Assembly: GCF_900106045.1 (NCBI RefSeq)
Contig: NZ_LT629802.1
Coordinates: forward strand, 2,728,001-2,792,000
Source of the DNA: Pseudomonas mucidolens
GTDB lineage: Bacteria; Pseudomonadota; Gammaproteobacteria; Pseudomonadales; Pseudomonadaceae
Length of the DNA stretch: 64,000 bases
Direction of reading: 5' to 3'
Position numbers and translations under genes: made by a program. Shown here one piece after another: positions 54,682 through 63,212 of the stretch (position 1 is the first letter of the stretch; every line of letters begins with the position of its first letter). A model generated the notes under the pieces. It was given only the letters and a program-made list of their open reading frames with translations, was not told the DNA's origin and did not search any database.

Positions 54682-55398
54682 TCAGTCGGTGGTACTGGGG
54701 CTCCAGAAGGCTTGCACCACCAGGCTCGATTGGGAGATTCGCGCAACGAGGGCATCCAGCTCGTCACCGTCGACGGAAGTCGCGGCCAGCGTCGCCTCAA
54801 CCGTCACTTCATCATTGCCAAAGGGCCGTACATCGACATCACTAGCAGGATAGTTGCAGCGCGCCAGTTCCGCCTCCAACAACGCCAGGACGGCTTTTTG
54901 CTGAGTACGATGGGCGATCACATAGAGGATATTGGTGACTTCGGCGGAAACTACGTCCAGAGGCTGGCGATTGATGTTATTGACGATGGGTCGCAACAGG
55001 GTGTTGGCCGCCAGGACAAACAGCGTGCCCAGCAAGGCTTCAAGGATCAGGTCGGCACCGGCGCACGCACCCACGGCCGCCGAGGCCCATAGGGTGGCGG
55101 CGGTATTGAGCCCGCGCACATTGCCCTCCTCGCGCATGATGACCCCGGCCCCGAGAAAGCCGATGCCGGACACCACGTACGCCACCACCCGTATTGCGCC
55201 TTCGGCACCGCCGAGACGGTTGGCCATGTCGACAAAAATCGCCGCCCCCACGGCTACCAGCACGTTAGTCCGTAGCCCGGCCGTGCGCTGGCGATATTGC
55301 CGCTCATAGCCAATCAGCCCACCGAGGATGAATGCGGCGCTGAGGCTGACCAGCGTATCGATCAAGGAATCGAGGTTGATGTTGTTGATGGCTTGCAT
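54682..55398 (-). CDS. mgtC: MgtC/SapB-family membrane protein
   Basis: A 238-residue protein with about five N-terminal membrane helices (FILGGLIGYERQYRQR, RTNVLVAVGAAIFVDM, GIGFLGAGVIMREEG) and a C-terminal ACT-like cytoplasmic domain (about 150-235). MgtC proteins inhibit F-ATPase and help in low Mg2+ and inside host cells. The start at 55398 (MQAINNINLD) is chosen; an upstream frame to 55440 has no ribosome site. It seems monocistronic and is not next to an mgtA gene. Confidence 0.88.
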   Translation of the reverse strand: MQAINNINLDSLIDTLVSLSAAFILGGLIGYERQYRQRTAGLRTNVLVAVGAAIFVDMANRLGGAEGAIRVVAYVVSGIGFLGAGVIMREEGNVRGLNTAATLWASAAVGACAGADLILEALLGTLFVLAANTLLRPIVNNINRQPLDVVSAEVTNILYVIAHRTQQKAVLALLEAELARCNYPASDVDVRPFGNDEVTVEATLAATSVDGDELDALVARISQSSLVVQAFWSPSTTD

Positions 55399-55858
55399 GA
55401 AATACGTCCCTTTGTGACCTGCGGGATCCGCAACAGACATGCCCGATTCAGCGACGGCAACCCAGGGTTCACGGGCGGTTGGGCATCAAGCCAAGGGGAC
55501 TTCGGAACAGGGCCAGGGCTGGCCGCTGCCGGAATGCCGCATCTCGCTTTATCGGCGAGACAACGGCGGGAAAAAGCGCGTTAACTTGCCGAAAATATGC
55601 CGTTGACCGTGACCGGCCGACAACTGTGGCTCGAACAAGTACCCATTGAGGGGCTCCGCTATTGATGAAAACGCGCGAAGTCTACGCTGGGCTTTCAGGG
55701 GAGTAAATCGTCGGGAGGATTCTTGGCGGGGAAATAAGAGGTTTCTTCAGGAAGGGTTCAGGGCGGGGGGGATCTGCCAACGAAGTGAAACCATTGAGGG
55801 AGTTGTCGGGCTTAAAAAATGCTGTATTGGCATTAAGATAATGGGCAGTCTTGAGCCC

Positions 55859-56035
55859 CCTCACCCTAGCCCTCTCCCGGAGGGAGAGGGAACCGACCGA
55901 AGTGTGACGAGAAAATGGGTGACCTGAAAAACCGTTTTGATTGTGCATTCAAAGCCGATCATTCAGGTCGCAAGGTATCTGAAATATCCCCATTCGGTTC
56001 CCTCTCCCCTTTGGGGAGAGGGTTAGGGTGAGGGG
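55859..56035. repeat. 177-bp palindromic MITE-like element, copy 2
   Basis: Same design as 3371-3550: CCTCACCCTAGCCCTCTCCC at the left end, GGTTAGGGTGAGGGG at the right end. The interior shares GACCTGAAAAACCG, CATTCAAAGC, CAGGTCGC and AAATATCCCC in the same order. Three bases shorter than copy 1 and with about a quarter of positions changed in the middle. Confidence 0.85.
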
Positions 56036-56139
56036 TGGACTTCAAGCCAGACACCGCAAGCACTATCCCTTGCAGATCAAAAAAGCTCCTCAGTTTGCTG
56101 CATGACAGCACCCGCACGCCCACAAGCGAGGCGCCGTCT

Positions 56140-56223
56140 TCTGTATGAGCGAGGGGATGTTTCGGGGTGCCAGATTGCCCGCGTCATCGTTAACGGCCTT
56201 CGCGAGCAAGCTCGCTCCTACAG
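56140..56223. repeat. REPIN, partly degraded
   Basis: Left arm TCTGTATGAGCGAGGGG is degenerate; the right arm CGAGCAAGCTCGCTCCTACA is intact. The loop GCGTCATCGTTAACG is identical to that of the tandem units at 18746-19309. Confidence 0.75.
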
Positions 56224-56291
56224 GTGGGGAAGGCGTTCACACCAATCTGGTTGGCTGATTTCAGGCACCCCATTAACCCACGCAGGTATTT

Positions 56292-57629
56292 TCAGCTGGC
56301 GGTAGCAAGCAACACATCGCGCACCGGGCGCCCCTGTCCACGGCTACGGTCATGCTCATGCAACGAAGCGGCAATCTCATCCGCCCGAATCGGCAGGATC
56401 GACAGCAAGGTATCGCTCAAACCATGGCTCGCCTGGCTGAACCCCTGCATGTAAATGCCGGCCTTGCACCGCTCATCCGTCACCACGCGATAATCGCGAG
56501 TCACTTCAAAGTCCCCCATGTACGCTTCGAGCGGCGCCAGCAACTGACGATGCATCTGGCGCTCATACCCGGTGGCCAAGACTACCGCGTCGTAATGGTT
56601 GATCACTGTTTCCCCGGTGGCGTTATGCCGCACCAGCAACTCGATACCCAGCGGCCCGGCGCCGGCTTTTTCCACCGTGGTCAGGGTCCGGAATGCATGA
56701 CGGGCGATACCTGAGACTTTCTGACGATAAAAAATCCCGTAGATGCGCTCGATCAGATCCAGGTCCACCACCGAGTAGTTGGTGTTGTGATACTCGTTGA
56801 CCAGACGCTCGCGCTCACTGCTGGCTTGCTGGAAGACCAGGTCAGTGAACTCCGGGGAAAACACTTCGTTGACGAACGGACTGTCATCGGCGGGCTTGAG
56901 GGCCGAGCCGCGCAGGATCATGTCCACCTGTACCGAAGGGAAGCTGTCGTTGAGGTCGATAAAGGCTTCTGCCGCACTCTGCCCTCCCCCGATGATCGCA
57001 ACGCGCATCGGCTTGTTCTCGACACACGGCTGCTGGGCCATCCGCGCCAGGTACTGAGAGTGGTGAAACACACGCCCGTCATCCTTGAGCGCCTTGAAGG
57101 CCTCGGGAATCCGCGGCGTGCCACCCGCACTGACGACCACCGAACGCGTGGTGCGCACCAGCTGTTCGCCGTGGGCATCGCGCGAAATCACCCGCAACGC
57201 CTCGACCTGCTGTTGCTGCAGAATCGGTTCGATGGCCAGCACTTCCTCGCCATAGCGGCTCTGCTCGGCAAACTGCCCGGCGACCCAGCGCAGGTAGTCG
57301 TTGAACTCCATGCGGCACGGGTAGAACGTGCCCAGGTTGATGAAGTCCACCAGGCGCCCGTGGACCTTGAGGTAATTGACGAATGAGTAAGGACTGGTGG
57401 GATTGCGCAGGGTCACCAGGTCCTTGAGGAAGGAAATCTGCAATTCACTCTGACTCACCAGGGTGTTGCCGTGCCAGCGGTAGTCGGCCTGCTTGTCGAG
57501 AAACAGTACATCGAGCTTGCCCTGGGCTTTCTCGCGCTCCTGCAGGGCGATGGCCAGCGCCAGGTTCGAAGGACCGAAACCGATACCGATCAGGTCGTGA
57601 ACCGCGGGCGATGCAATTGCCTGTGTCAT
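56292..57629 (-). CDS. pvdA: L-ornithine N5-monooxygenase PvdA
   Basis: A 445-residue flavin monooxygenase that hydroxylates ornithine for the hydroxamate of pyoverdine. FAD motif LIGIGFGPSNLALA (13-26), NADPH motif IIGGGQSAAEAF and the C-terminal ATGYERQMH segment are present. Near-full identity of pattern to PvdA. An exact PvdS-type promoter box lies at 57716-57739. It is divergent in function but same-direction to fpvI, which lies upstream. In P. aeruginosa the same neighbours occur (pvdA, fpvI, fpvR, pvdRT-opmQ). Confidence 0.95.
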   Translation of the reverse strand: MTQAIASPAVHDLIGIGFGPSNLALAIALQEREKAQGKLDVLFLDKQADYRWHGNTLVSQSELQISFLKDLVTLRNPTSPYSFVNYLKVHGRLVDFINLGTFYPCRMEFNDYLRWVAGQFAEQSRYGEEVLAIEPILQQQQVEALRVISRDAHGEQLVRTTRSVVVSAGGTPRIPEAFKALKDDGRVFHHSQYLARMAQQPCVENKPMRVAIIGGGQSAAEAFIDLNDSFPSVQVDMILRGSALKPADDSPFVNEVFSPEFTDLVFQQASSERERLVNEYHNTNYSVVDLDLIERIYGIFYRQKVSGIARHAFRTLTTVEKAGAGPLGIELLVRHNATGETVINHYDAVVLATGYERQMHRQLLAPLEAYMGDFEVTRDYRVVTDERCKAGIYMQGFSQASHGLSDTLLSILPIRADEIAASLHEHDRSRGQGRPVRDVLLATAS

Positions 57630-57715
57630 TCCAGTGTCCTCTGGATAAGCCCCGTGGCATTGGGGCGAAAAAGCCTGGGCGACCTGCTGAACAACAGGTC
57701 ATGTGTTGATAGGAG

Positions 57716-57739
57716 ACGAGGACAATGAAAGAAAATTTA
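57716..57739 (-). promoter_or_regulatory. PvdS iron-starvation box for pvdA
   Basis: On the minus strand TAAAT (57739-57735), 16 bases, CGT (57718-57716), an exact TAAAT-N16-CGT iron-starvation box 87 bases before the pvdA start. It overlaps the 3' end of fpvI only slightly, being just past its stop. Confidence 0.85.
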
Positions 57740-57754
57740 AGCAGGCGCTTGCGT

Positions 57755-58237
57755 TCAGTGACGGTCCCACTCGCGCATCCGGACCCGGCAATGCTTCATG
57801 GCATTGACAATGTGTTTCTCCACCATGCTGCGGGAGATGTTCAGGCGTTCGGCAATTTGTGGATGGGACAAGCCTTCGACTTTGCGCAGCAGGAAACTTT
57901 CCCGGCACGCAGGCGATAATTCGGCCAGGGCGCGACCGAGCATGTCCAGGCGTTGGCGGTGATCCAGGCCGACCTGGGGCGAAGGGCTGAAGAAACGTTC
58001 TTCGCTGTCCAGCACATCCAGCGGTTCGACCCGACGCAGGGTGTTGCGTCGATGGCCGTCAATCACCAGGTTCAGGGCGGTGCGATAAAGAAATGCGCGA
58101 GGTTGCTCGATCGGCGTATCGCTGGCGCGCTCCAGCACCCGGACATAGGCGTCATGCACCACATCCTCGGCCACCTGACGGTTGCCCAGCTTGGCGTTGA
58201 GGAAACATACCAACTCGCGATAGTAGCTTTCCAACAT
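57755..58237 (-). CDS. fpvI: FpvI-like ECF sigma factor
   Basis: A 160-residue ECF sigma factor. Region 2: YYRELVCFLNAKLGNRQVAE with HDAYVRVLERA, region 4: LRKVEGLSHPQIAERLNIS with HTH SRSMVEKHIVNAMKHC. Length and neighbours fit FpvI, which drives the ferripyoverdine receptor gene fpvA. The start at 58237 (MLESYYREL) is preferred; the GGGAG ribosome site is only two bases away, so an ATG at 58252 is possible. The usual fpvR anti-sigma gene is not next to it. Confidence 0.82.
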   Translation of the reverse strand: MLESYYRELVCFLNAKLGNRQVAEDVVHDAYVRVLERASDTPIEQPRAFLYRTALNLVIDGHRRNTLRRVEPLDVLDSEERFFSPSPQVGLDHRQRLDMLGRALAELSPACRESFLLRKVEGLSHPQIAERLNISRSMVEKHIVNAMKHCRVRMREWDRH

Positions 58238-58331
58238 GACTCCCGACCGCATTTTATGACGGCTTATGACCCTTGAGCGCGCAGACAGCTGCCGAGGATA
58301 TAGAGTGATGGCAGATTGAACTAGTGTAATT

Positions 58332-58350
58332 TATAGTAATTCTCATATAG
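58332..58350 (-). promoter_or_regulatory. Candidate Fur box upstream of fpvI
   Basis: A 19-base AT-rich stretch whose minus strand reads CTATATGAGAATTACTATA. About ten of nineteen positions match the classic GATAATGATAATCATTATC consensus, with the TGAGAATTA core. It is 95-115 bases before the fpvI start. Modest evidence only. Confidence 0.4.
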
Positions 58351-58421
58351 ATTTAAAGAAAACTTACATCAGCAGCCAGACATCTGTATTCCCGCAAGCT
58401 GTAACTGCATAGGTAAACGCC

Positions 58422-58445
58422 TAAATTTCCGGGCAAACCTCTCGT
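58422..58445 (+). promoter_or_regulatory. PvdS iron-starvation box for pvdRT-opmQ
   Basis: TAAAT (58422-58426), 16 bases, CGT (58443-58445), an exact iron-starvation box 108 bases before pvdR. It is the divergent match to the pvdA box and shows that the export genes are PvdS-controlled. Confidence 0.83.
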
Positions 58446-58552
58446 TTACCTGACAGTTCTCCCGCACCTGTCGTCGCTCGACAGCCCTCATATCCGCCGC
58501 CTGCTGCGCGCGATTGAGCCGCGGCCCGATCTTTCCTGGCTGGAAACCGTGC

Positions 58553-59725
58553 ATGAAACGTCCTCGTCACACCCGGCGCGCCTGGCTGGCAGCACTATGC
58601 TTGATTCCCGTCGCGGCCTTCGCCGCCTGGCAACTGCTCCCGCCTGACCGGGACAGATTTGCCACCCTGGAAGTACGCCGGGGCGATATAGAAAGCAGCG
58701 TTACGGCCCTTGGCACTCTGCAACCGCGACGGTATGTCGATGTCGGCTCCCAGGCATCGGGACAGATCCGCAAGATCCACGTCGAGGTAGGCGCCCAGGT
58801 CAAGGAAGGTGACCTGTTAGTAGAAATCGACCCCTCCACCCAGCAAGCCAAACTCGATGCCACGCGCTTCTCCATTGCCAACCTGCAAGCCCAACTGCAA
58901 GAGCAGCGCGCACAAAACCAACTGGCCCGCCAGAAGTACCAGCGCCAGCAACGCTTGGCCGCCGGGGGCGCCACCCGTGATGAAGACGTGCAAATCGCAC
59001 GCGCCGAACTGCACGCCACCCAGGCACGCATCGACATGTTCAAGGCGCAGATCAGCCAGGCCCAGGCCAGCTTGCGGGTCGACCAGGCAGAACTGGGTTA
59101 CACCCGCATCTATGCACCGATCTCCGGCACCGTCGTCGCCCTCGATGCGCGTGAAGGCCAGACCCTCAATACCCAACAAACCACACCGCTGATCCTGCGC
59201 ATTGCCAATCTGTCGCCAATGACTGTCTGGGCAGAAGTTTCGGAAGCCGATATCGGCCATGTCAAACCCGGCATGCAGGCGTATTTCACCACATTGAGCG
59301 GCGGCAATCGGCGCTGGACCAGTACCGTACGCCAAATTCTGCCGGTGCCACCCAAACCCCTGAACGAAGCCAGCCAGGGCGGAGGCAGCCCCAGCAGTTC
59401 CGGCAAGAGCGGCAGCGGCCGCGTGGTGCTCTACACCGTGCTGCTGGATGTGGACAACGCCGACAATGCGTTGATGGCAGAAATGACCACCCAGGTATTT
59501 TTCGTCGCCAACCGCGTCACCAATGCACTGACCGCACCGGTAGCGGCTCTGCAAGGCAGCACTCGCGCCGACACACAGCTCGCACGGGTGGTCACCCAGG
59601 ACGGCGCTATCGAAGAGCGCCAAGTGCGAGTCGGCATCAGTGATCGCCTGCGTGTCCAGGTCCTCGACGGCCTCGTCGAAGGCGACCATCTGCTGATCGG
59701 TCCGGTCGACAGCAGTGGAGATTGA
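58553..59725 (+). CDS. pvdR: Periplasmic adaptor of pyoverdine exporter, PvdR (MacA-like)
   Basis: A 390-residue membrane-fusion protein. The N-terminal anchor is WLAALCLIPVAAFAAWQLL; a lipoyl-type domain (VDVGSQASGQIRKIHVEVG), a helical hairpin (about 95-180), a beta-barrel and a membrane-proximal domain follow. It links PvdT to OpmQ. The start at 58553 (MKRPRHTRRAWL) has a weak GGAA site; the frame up to 58514 is not needed. First gene of pvdRT-opmQ. Confidence 0.9.
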   Translation: MKRPRHTRRAWLAALCLIPVAAFAAWQLLPPDRDRFATLEVRRGDIESSVTALGTLQPRRYVDVGSQASGQIRKIHVEVGAQVKEGDLLVEIDPSTQQAKLDATRFSIANLQAQLQEQRAQNQLARQKYQRQQRLAAGGATRDEDVQIARAELHATQARIDMFKAQISQAQASLRVDQAELGYTRIYAPISGTVVALDAREGQTLNTQQTTPLILRIANLSPMTVWAEVSEADIGHVKPGMQAYFTTLSGGNRRWTSTVRQILPVPPKPLNEASQGGGSPSSSGKSGSGRVVLYTVLLDVDNADNALMAEMTTQVFFVANRVTNALTAPVAALQGSTRADTQLARVVTQDGAIEERQVRVGISDRLRVQVLDGLVEGDHLLIGPVDSSGD

Positions 59726-59728
59726 ATC

Positions 59729-61699
59729 TTGACGCCGCTGATCGAACTCAAGGGCATCGGTAAATCCTACGGCGGCGGCGACTCGCCGCAAGTCGATGTA
59801 CTGCACGGGATCGACCTGTCGATCCACGCCGGGGAATTCGTGGCGATTGTCGGAGCCTCAGGCTCCGGCAAATCGACCTTGATGAACATTCTCGGCTGCC
59901 TCGACCGCCCCAGCACGGGTGAGTACCGGTTCGCCGGGGAGAACGTCGCGCACCTGGGCAGCGATGAACTGGCCTGGCTGCGTCGCCAAGCCTTTGGCTT
60001 CGTGTTCCAGGGCTATCACCTGATCGCGTCTGGTTCGACCCAGGAAAACGTCGAGATGCCCGCCATCTACGCAGGGCTTGCGGCCGCCGAACGCCATACC
60101 CGCGCCGCCGCCCTGCTGAATCGCCTGGGGCTCGCCGGACGCACCGGCAATCGCCCGCATCAACTCTCCGGCGGCCAACAACAACGGGTATCGATTGCCC
60201 GCGCCTTGATGAACGGCGGCCATATCATCCTGGCTGACGAACCGACCGGCGCCCTCGACAGCCACAGCGGCGCCGAAGTCATGCTGCTGCTGGACGAACT
60301 GGCCGCACAGGGCCACGTCGTGATCCTGATTACCCACGACCGGAATGTCGCGGCGCGGGCCAATCGCATCATCGAAATCCATGACGGCCTGATCATCAGC
60401 GATACGCCAAACGGCACCGGGCAAGCACCTGTCGAAGCCGACCCAGGCGCGTTGCAAGCCGTCGACTTGCGCCAGCGCCTGGTCGACGGCGCGGAACACA
60501 ACGGCGCCTGGAAAGCCGAACTGTTGGACGCCGTGCAGGCAGCCTGGCGCGTGATGTGGGTCAACCGCTTCCGCACCGCCCTGACCTTGCTCGGAATCAT
60601 TATTGGCGTCGCCTCGGTAGTGGTCATGCTCGCAGTGGGCGAAGGCAGCAAACGCCAGGTCATGGCACAAATGGGCGCGTTCGGCTCCAACATCCTTTAC
60701 CTGGGTGGCTCGGCGCCCAATCCGCGCACGCCGCCGGGCATTATTACGATGAGCGACGTCGCGGCCATCGCCAGCCTGCCCCAGGTCCAGCGCATCATGC
60801 CGGTCAACGGCGCGGAGGCCGGGGTGCGCTTTGGCAACGTCGATCACATGGCCTATGTCGGAGGCAACGACACCCACTTCCCGGCGATTTTCAATTGGCC
60901 GGTGGCCGAGGGCAGTTATTTCACCGAAGCCGACGAGCGCGCCGCCGCCACCGTCGCGGTGATTGGCAAACGGGTGCGTGACAAGCTGTTCAAGGACCTG
61001 CCCAGTCCCATCGGTCAATACATCCTGATCGAAAACGTGCCGTTCCAGGTAGTCGGCGTGCTGGCGGAAAAAGGCTCCAGCTCCGGCGACAAGGACAGCG
61101 ACGACCGTATCGCCATCCCCTACTCCGCCGCGAGCATTCGCCTGTTCGGCAGCTACAACCCCGAATACGTAGTGATCGCCGCCGCCGATGCGCGCAAAGT
61201 GCATGAAGCTGAAAAGGCCATCGACCAGTTGCTGCTGCGCCTGCACAACGGCAAGCGTGATTATGAACTGACCAACAACGCCGCGATGATCCAGGCCGAA
61301 GCGCGCACCCAGAACACCCTGTCGCTGATGCTCGGCTCGATTGCCGCCATCTCGCTGCTGGTGGGCGGCATCGGCGTGATGAACATCATGCTGATGACCG
61401 TGCGCGAACGGACCCGGGAAATCGGTATCCGCATGGCCACCGGTGCCCGGCAGCGGGACATTCTGCGCCAGTTCCTGACTGAAGCGGTGATGCTGACGAT
61501 GGTCGGCGGTCTCGCCGGGATCGGCCTGTCCCTGCTGGTGGGCGGCGCACTGACCCTCAGCAGCGTGGCCGTCGCCTTCTCGTTGCCCGCCGTGCTTGGC
61601 GCGTTCGCCTGCGCCCTGGTCACAGGCGTGATCTTCGGCTTTATGCCGGCCCGCAAAGCCGCCCGGCTCGACCCAGTCACGGCCCTTACCAGTGAATGA
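59729..61699 (+). CDS. pvdT: Pyoverdine export ATPase-permease PvdT (MacB-like)
   Basis: A 656-residue MacB-type ABC transporter. ATPase domain first: Walker [11 protein letters not shown] (41-50), signature [10 protein letters not shown], Walker [13 protein letters not shown] membrane helix follows at about 278, a large periplasmic domain, then three helices to the end. The start is TTG at 59729 with GGAG eight bases before. It uses ATP to move pyoverdine from periplasm through OpmQ, including recycling after iron release. Confidence 0.92.
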   Translation: MTPLIELKGIGKSYGGGDSPQVDVLHGIDLSIHAGEFVAIVGASGSGKSTLMNILGCLDRPSTGEYRFAGENVAHLGSDELAWLRRQAFGFVFQGYHLIASGSTQENVEMPAIYAGLAAAERHTRAAALLNRLGLAGRTGNRPHQLSGGQQQRVSIARALMNGGHIILADEPTGALDSHSGAEVMLLLDELAAQGHVVILITHDRNVAARANRIIEIHDGLIISDTPNGTGQAPVEADPGALQAVDLRQRLVDGAEHNGAWKAELLDAVQAAWRVMWVNRFRTALTLLGIIIGVASVVVMLAVGEGSKRQVMAQMGAFGSNILYLGGSAPNPRTPPGIITMSDVAAIASLPQVQRIMPVNGAEAGVRFGNVDHMAYVGGNDTHFPAIFNWPVAEGSYFTEADERAAATVAVIGKRVRDKLFKDLPSPIGQYILIENVPFQVVGVLAEKGSSSGDKDSDDRIAIPYSAASIRLFGSYNPEYVVIAAADARKVHEAEKAIDQLLLRLHNGKRDYELTNNAAMIQAEARTQNTLSLMLGSIAAISLLVGGIGVMNIMLMTVRERTREIGIRMATGARQRDILRQFLTEAVMLTMVGGLAGIGLSLLVGGALTLSSVAVAFSLPAVLGAFACALVTGVIFGFMPARKAARLDPVTALTSE

Positions 61700-61706
61700 T
61701 CGCCCT

Positions 61707-63101
61707 ATGAAAGCGCACTTGACCCTCGTCGCCGCCAGCCTGCTGCTGGTGGCGTGCAGCAGCCCGGCGCAGCGCCCGGACAGCGGCCTGGAAGCCCCGG
61801 CCACCTGGGACACGGCGAACACGGCCGGTGCCCGGCAAGTCAACCAGCAATGGTGGACGGCCTTCGGCAGCCCACAACTCAACCAACTGATCGAGCAGGC
61901 CCGCCGCGGTAGCTACGACCTCGCCAGTGCGCTGGCGAGGGTGCGCCAGGCCCGGGCAGGCGTGGTGGTCGCTGGCGGGCCGCTGTTGCCTGAACTCGCG
62001 GGCGGGCTCAACGCCAATCGCAAAAAACTGCTACGCGGCAGCGGCTACAGCGAGCTGGATGCCGACAGCAACAACGACGCGGTGGACTACTTCAATGCCA
62101 GCCTGACGGCTACCTACGAAGTCGACTTCTGGGGAGGCAAGCGTGCCGCCCGCGACAGTGCTGAACTGGCGGCACGCGCCAGTGAATTCGAGCGTGCCAC
62201 CGTCGAACTGAGCCTGCTCAGCAGCGTGGCCACGGCCTACACCCAGTTATTGGCACTGCACGAGCAACAGCGCATCGCCGAACTGAACCTGGCCAATGCG
62301 CAGAACGTCCTCAAGCTGGTGCAAACCCGTCATGACTCCGGCTCCGCGACCCAGCTGGAACTGGCGCAGCAAAAGAGTTCGGTGGCCGCGCAACAACGAC
62401 AATTACCGCAAGTACGCCAGCACGCCGAAGAGACCCGGATCACCCTCGCCGCCTTGCTCGGCCAGCCGGTACAGGCACTGCAACTCAATACTCAAGCGTT
62501 TGACACCCTGCGCTGGCCGTCCATCGCCAGCGGCGTACCCAGCGACCTGCTGAACCGCCGCCCGGACATCGCCCGCGCCGAAGCGCAGCTGGCCGCTGCC
62601 CAGGCCGACGTCATCGTCGCCCGCGCCGCGATGCTGCCCAACGTAATCCTGACCGCCAACCTTGGCTCCGGCGCCAACCGGGTCGCCGATATGCTGCGTA
62701 ACCCCCTCTACAACCTGACGGGCGGATTGGTCGCACCCATCTTCAACAACGGCCGCCTCAGCGCCGAACGCGACCGGGCCACGGCCCGCCAGGAGGAGTT
62801 GTTGCAAACCTATCGCGAGGCGATCATCAATGGTTTTGCCGATGTGGAAAAAGCCTTGAACGCTGTCCGCCGCCTGGACGAACAGCGCCGGTGGCAGCAT
62901 GAGGAATTGAGCCAGGCCCAGAGCGCATTCCGCATCGCCCAGAGCCGTTATGAGGCAGGCGCGGAAGACTTGCTGAGCGTCCTGGAAACCCAGCGCACGC
63001 TGTATGCCGCCCAGGACCTGAACGTGCAACTGCGCCAGGCGCGACTGGGGGCGAGCATTGCGCTGTACAAGGCCCTGGGCGGTGGCTGGCAGGTACAGTA
63101 G
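61707..63101 (+). CDS. opmQ: Outer-membrane efflux lipoprotein OpmQ
   Basis: A 464-residue TolC-like outer-membrane factor with lipobox LLLVACSS (lipid on the Cys at about residue 16). Two long repeat units form the helical barrel: SYDLASALARVRQARAG and AEAQLAAAQADVIVARAA. It overlaps the pvdT end only if the GTG at 61692 is used; the ATG at 61707 is preferred. It completes the tripartite pvdRT-opmQ exporter. Confidence 0.91.
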   Translation: MKAHLTLVAASLLLVACSSPAQRPDSGLEAPATWDTANTAGARQVNQQWWTAFGSPQLNQLIEQARRGSYDLASALARVRQARAGVVVAGGPLLPELAGGLNANRKKLLRGSGYSELDADSNNDAVDYFNASLTATYEVDFWGGKRAARDSAELAARASEFERATVELSLLSSVATAYTQLLALHEQQRIAELNLANAQNVLKLVQTRHDSGSATQLELAQQKSSVAAQQRQLPQVRQHAEETRITLAALLGQPVQALQLNTQAFDTLRWPSIASGVPSDLLNRRPDIARAEAQLAAAQADVIVARAAMLPNVILTANLGSGANRVADMLRNPLYNLTGGLVAPIFNNGRLSAERDRATARQEELLQTYREAIINGFADVEKALNAVRRLDEQRRWQHEELSQAQSAFRIAQSRYEAGAEDLLSVLETQRTLYAAQDLNVQLRQARLGASIALYKALGGGWQVQ

Positions 63102-63212
63102 GCGTCGGCTTGCCGGCACCTACTGGCCTTGGGATCGACACCTCTTTGCTGGTTGGCATGCATATCCGTTGCTGCGGTAGCCACCAGGGAGTTGCGCTCT
63201 TAGCGCACTGAA

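Larger units (their letters stand above)
55399..56291. other. Long intergenic region with repeat elements
   Basis: Nearly 900 bases between mgtC (leftward) and pvdA (leftward). It holds a copy of the palindromic MITE-like element (55859-56035) and a REPIN (56140-56223). The first 460 bases hold no recognisable gene: short frames lack ribosome sites and motifs. The region is a hot spot for mobile intergenic repeats. Confidence 0.6.

Noticed and set aside
58253..58552. Possible fpvR between fpvI and pvdR
   Set aside because: The gap is too short and has no frame with an anti-sigma domain.
59858..61882. 674-codon open frame on the minus strand
   Set aside because: Antisense to pvdT, whose ABC motifs are unmistakable. 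No motif in the shadow.
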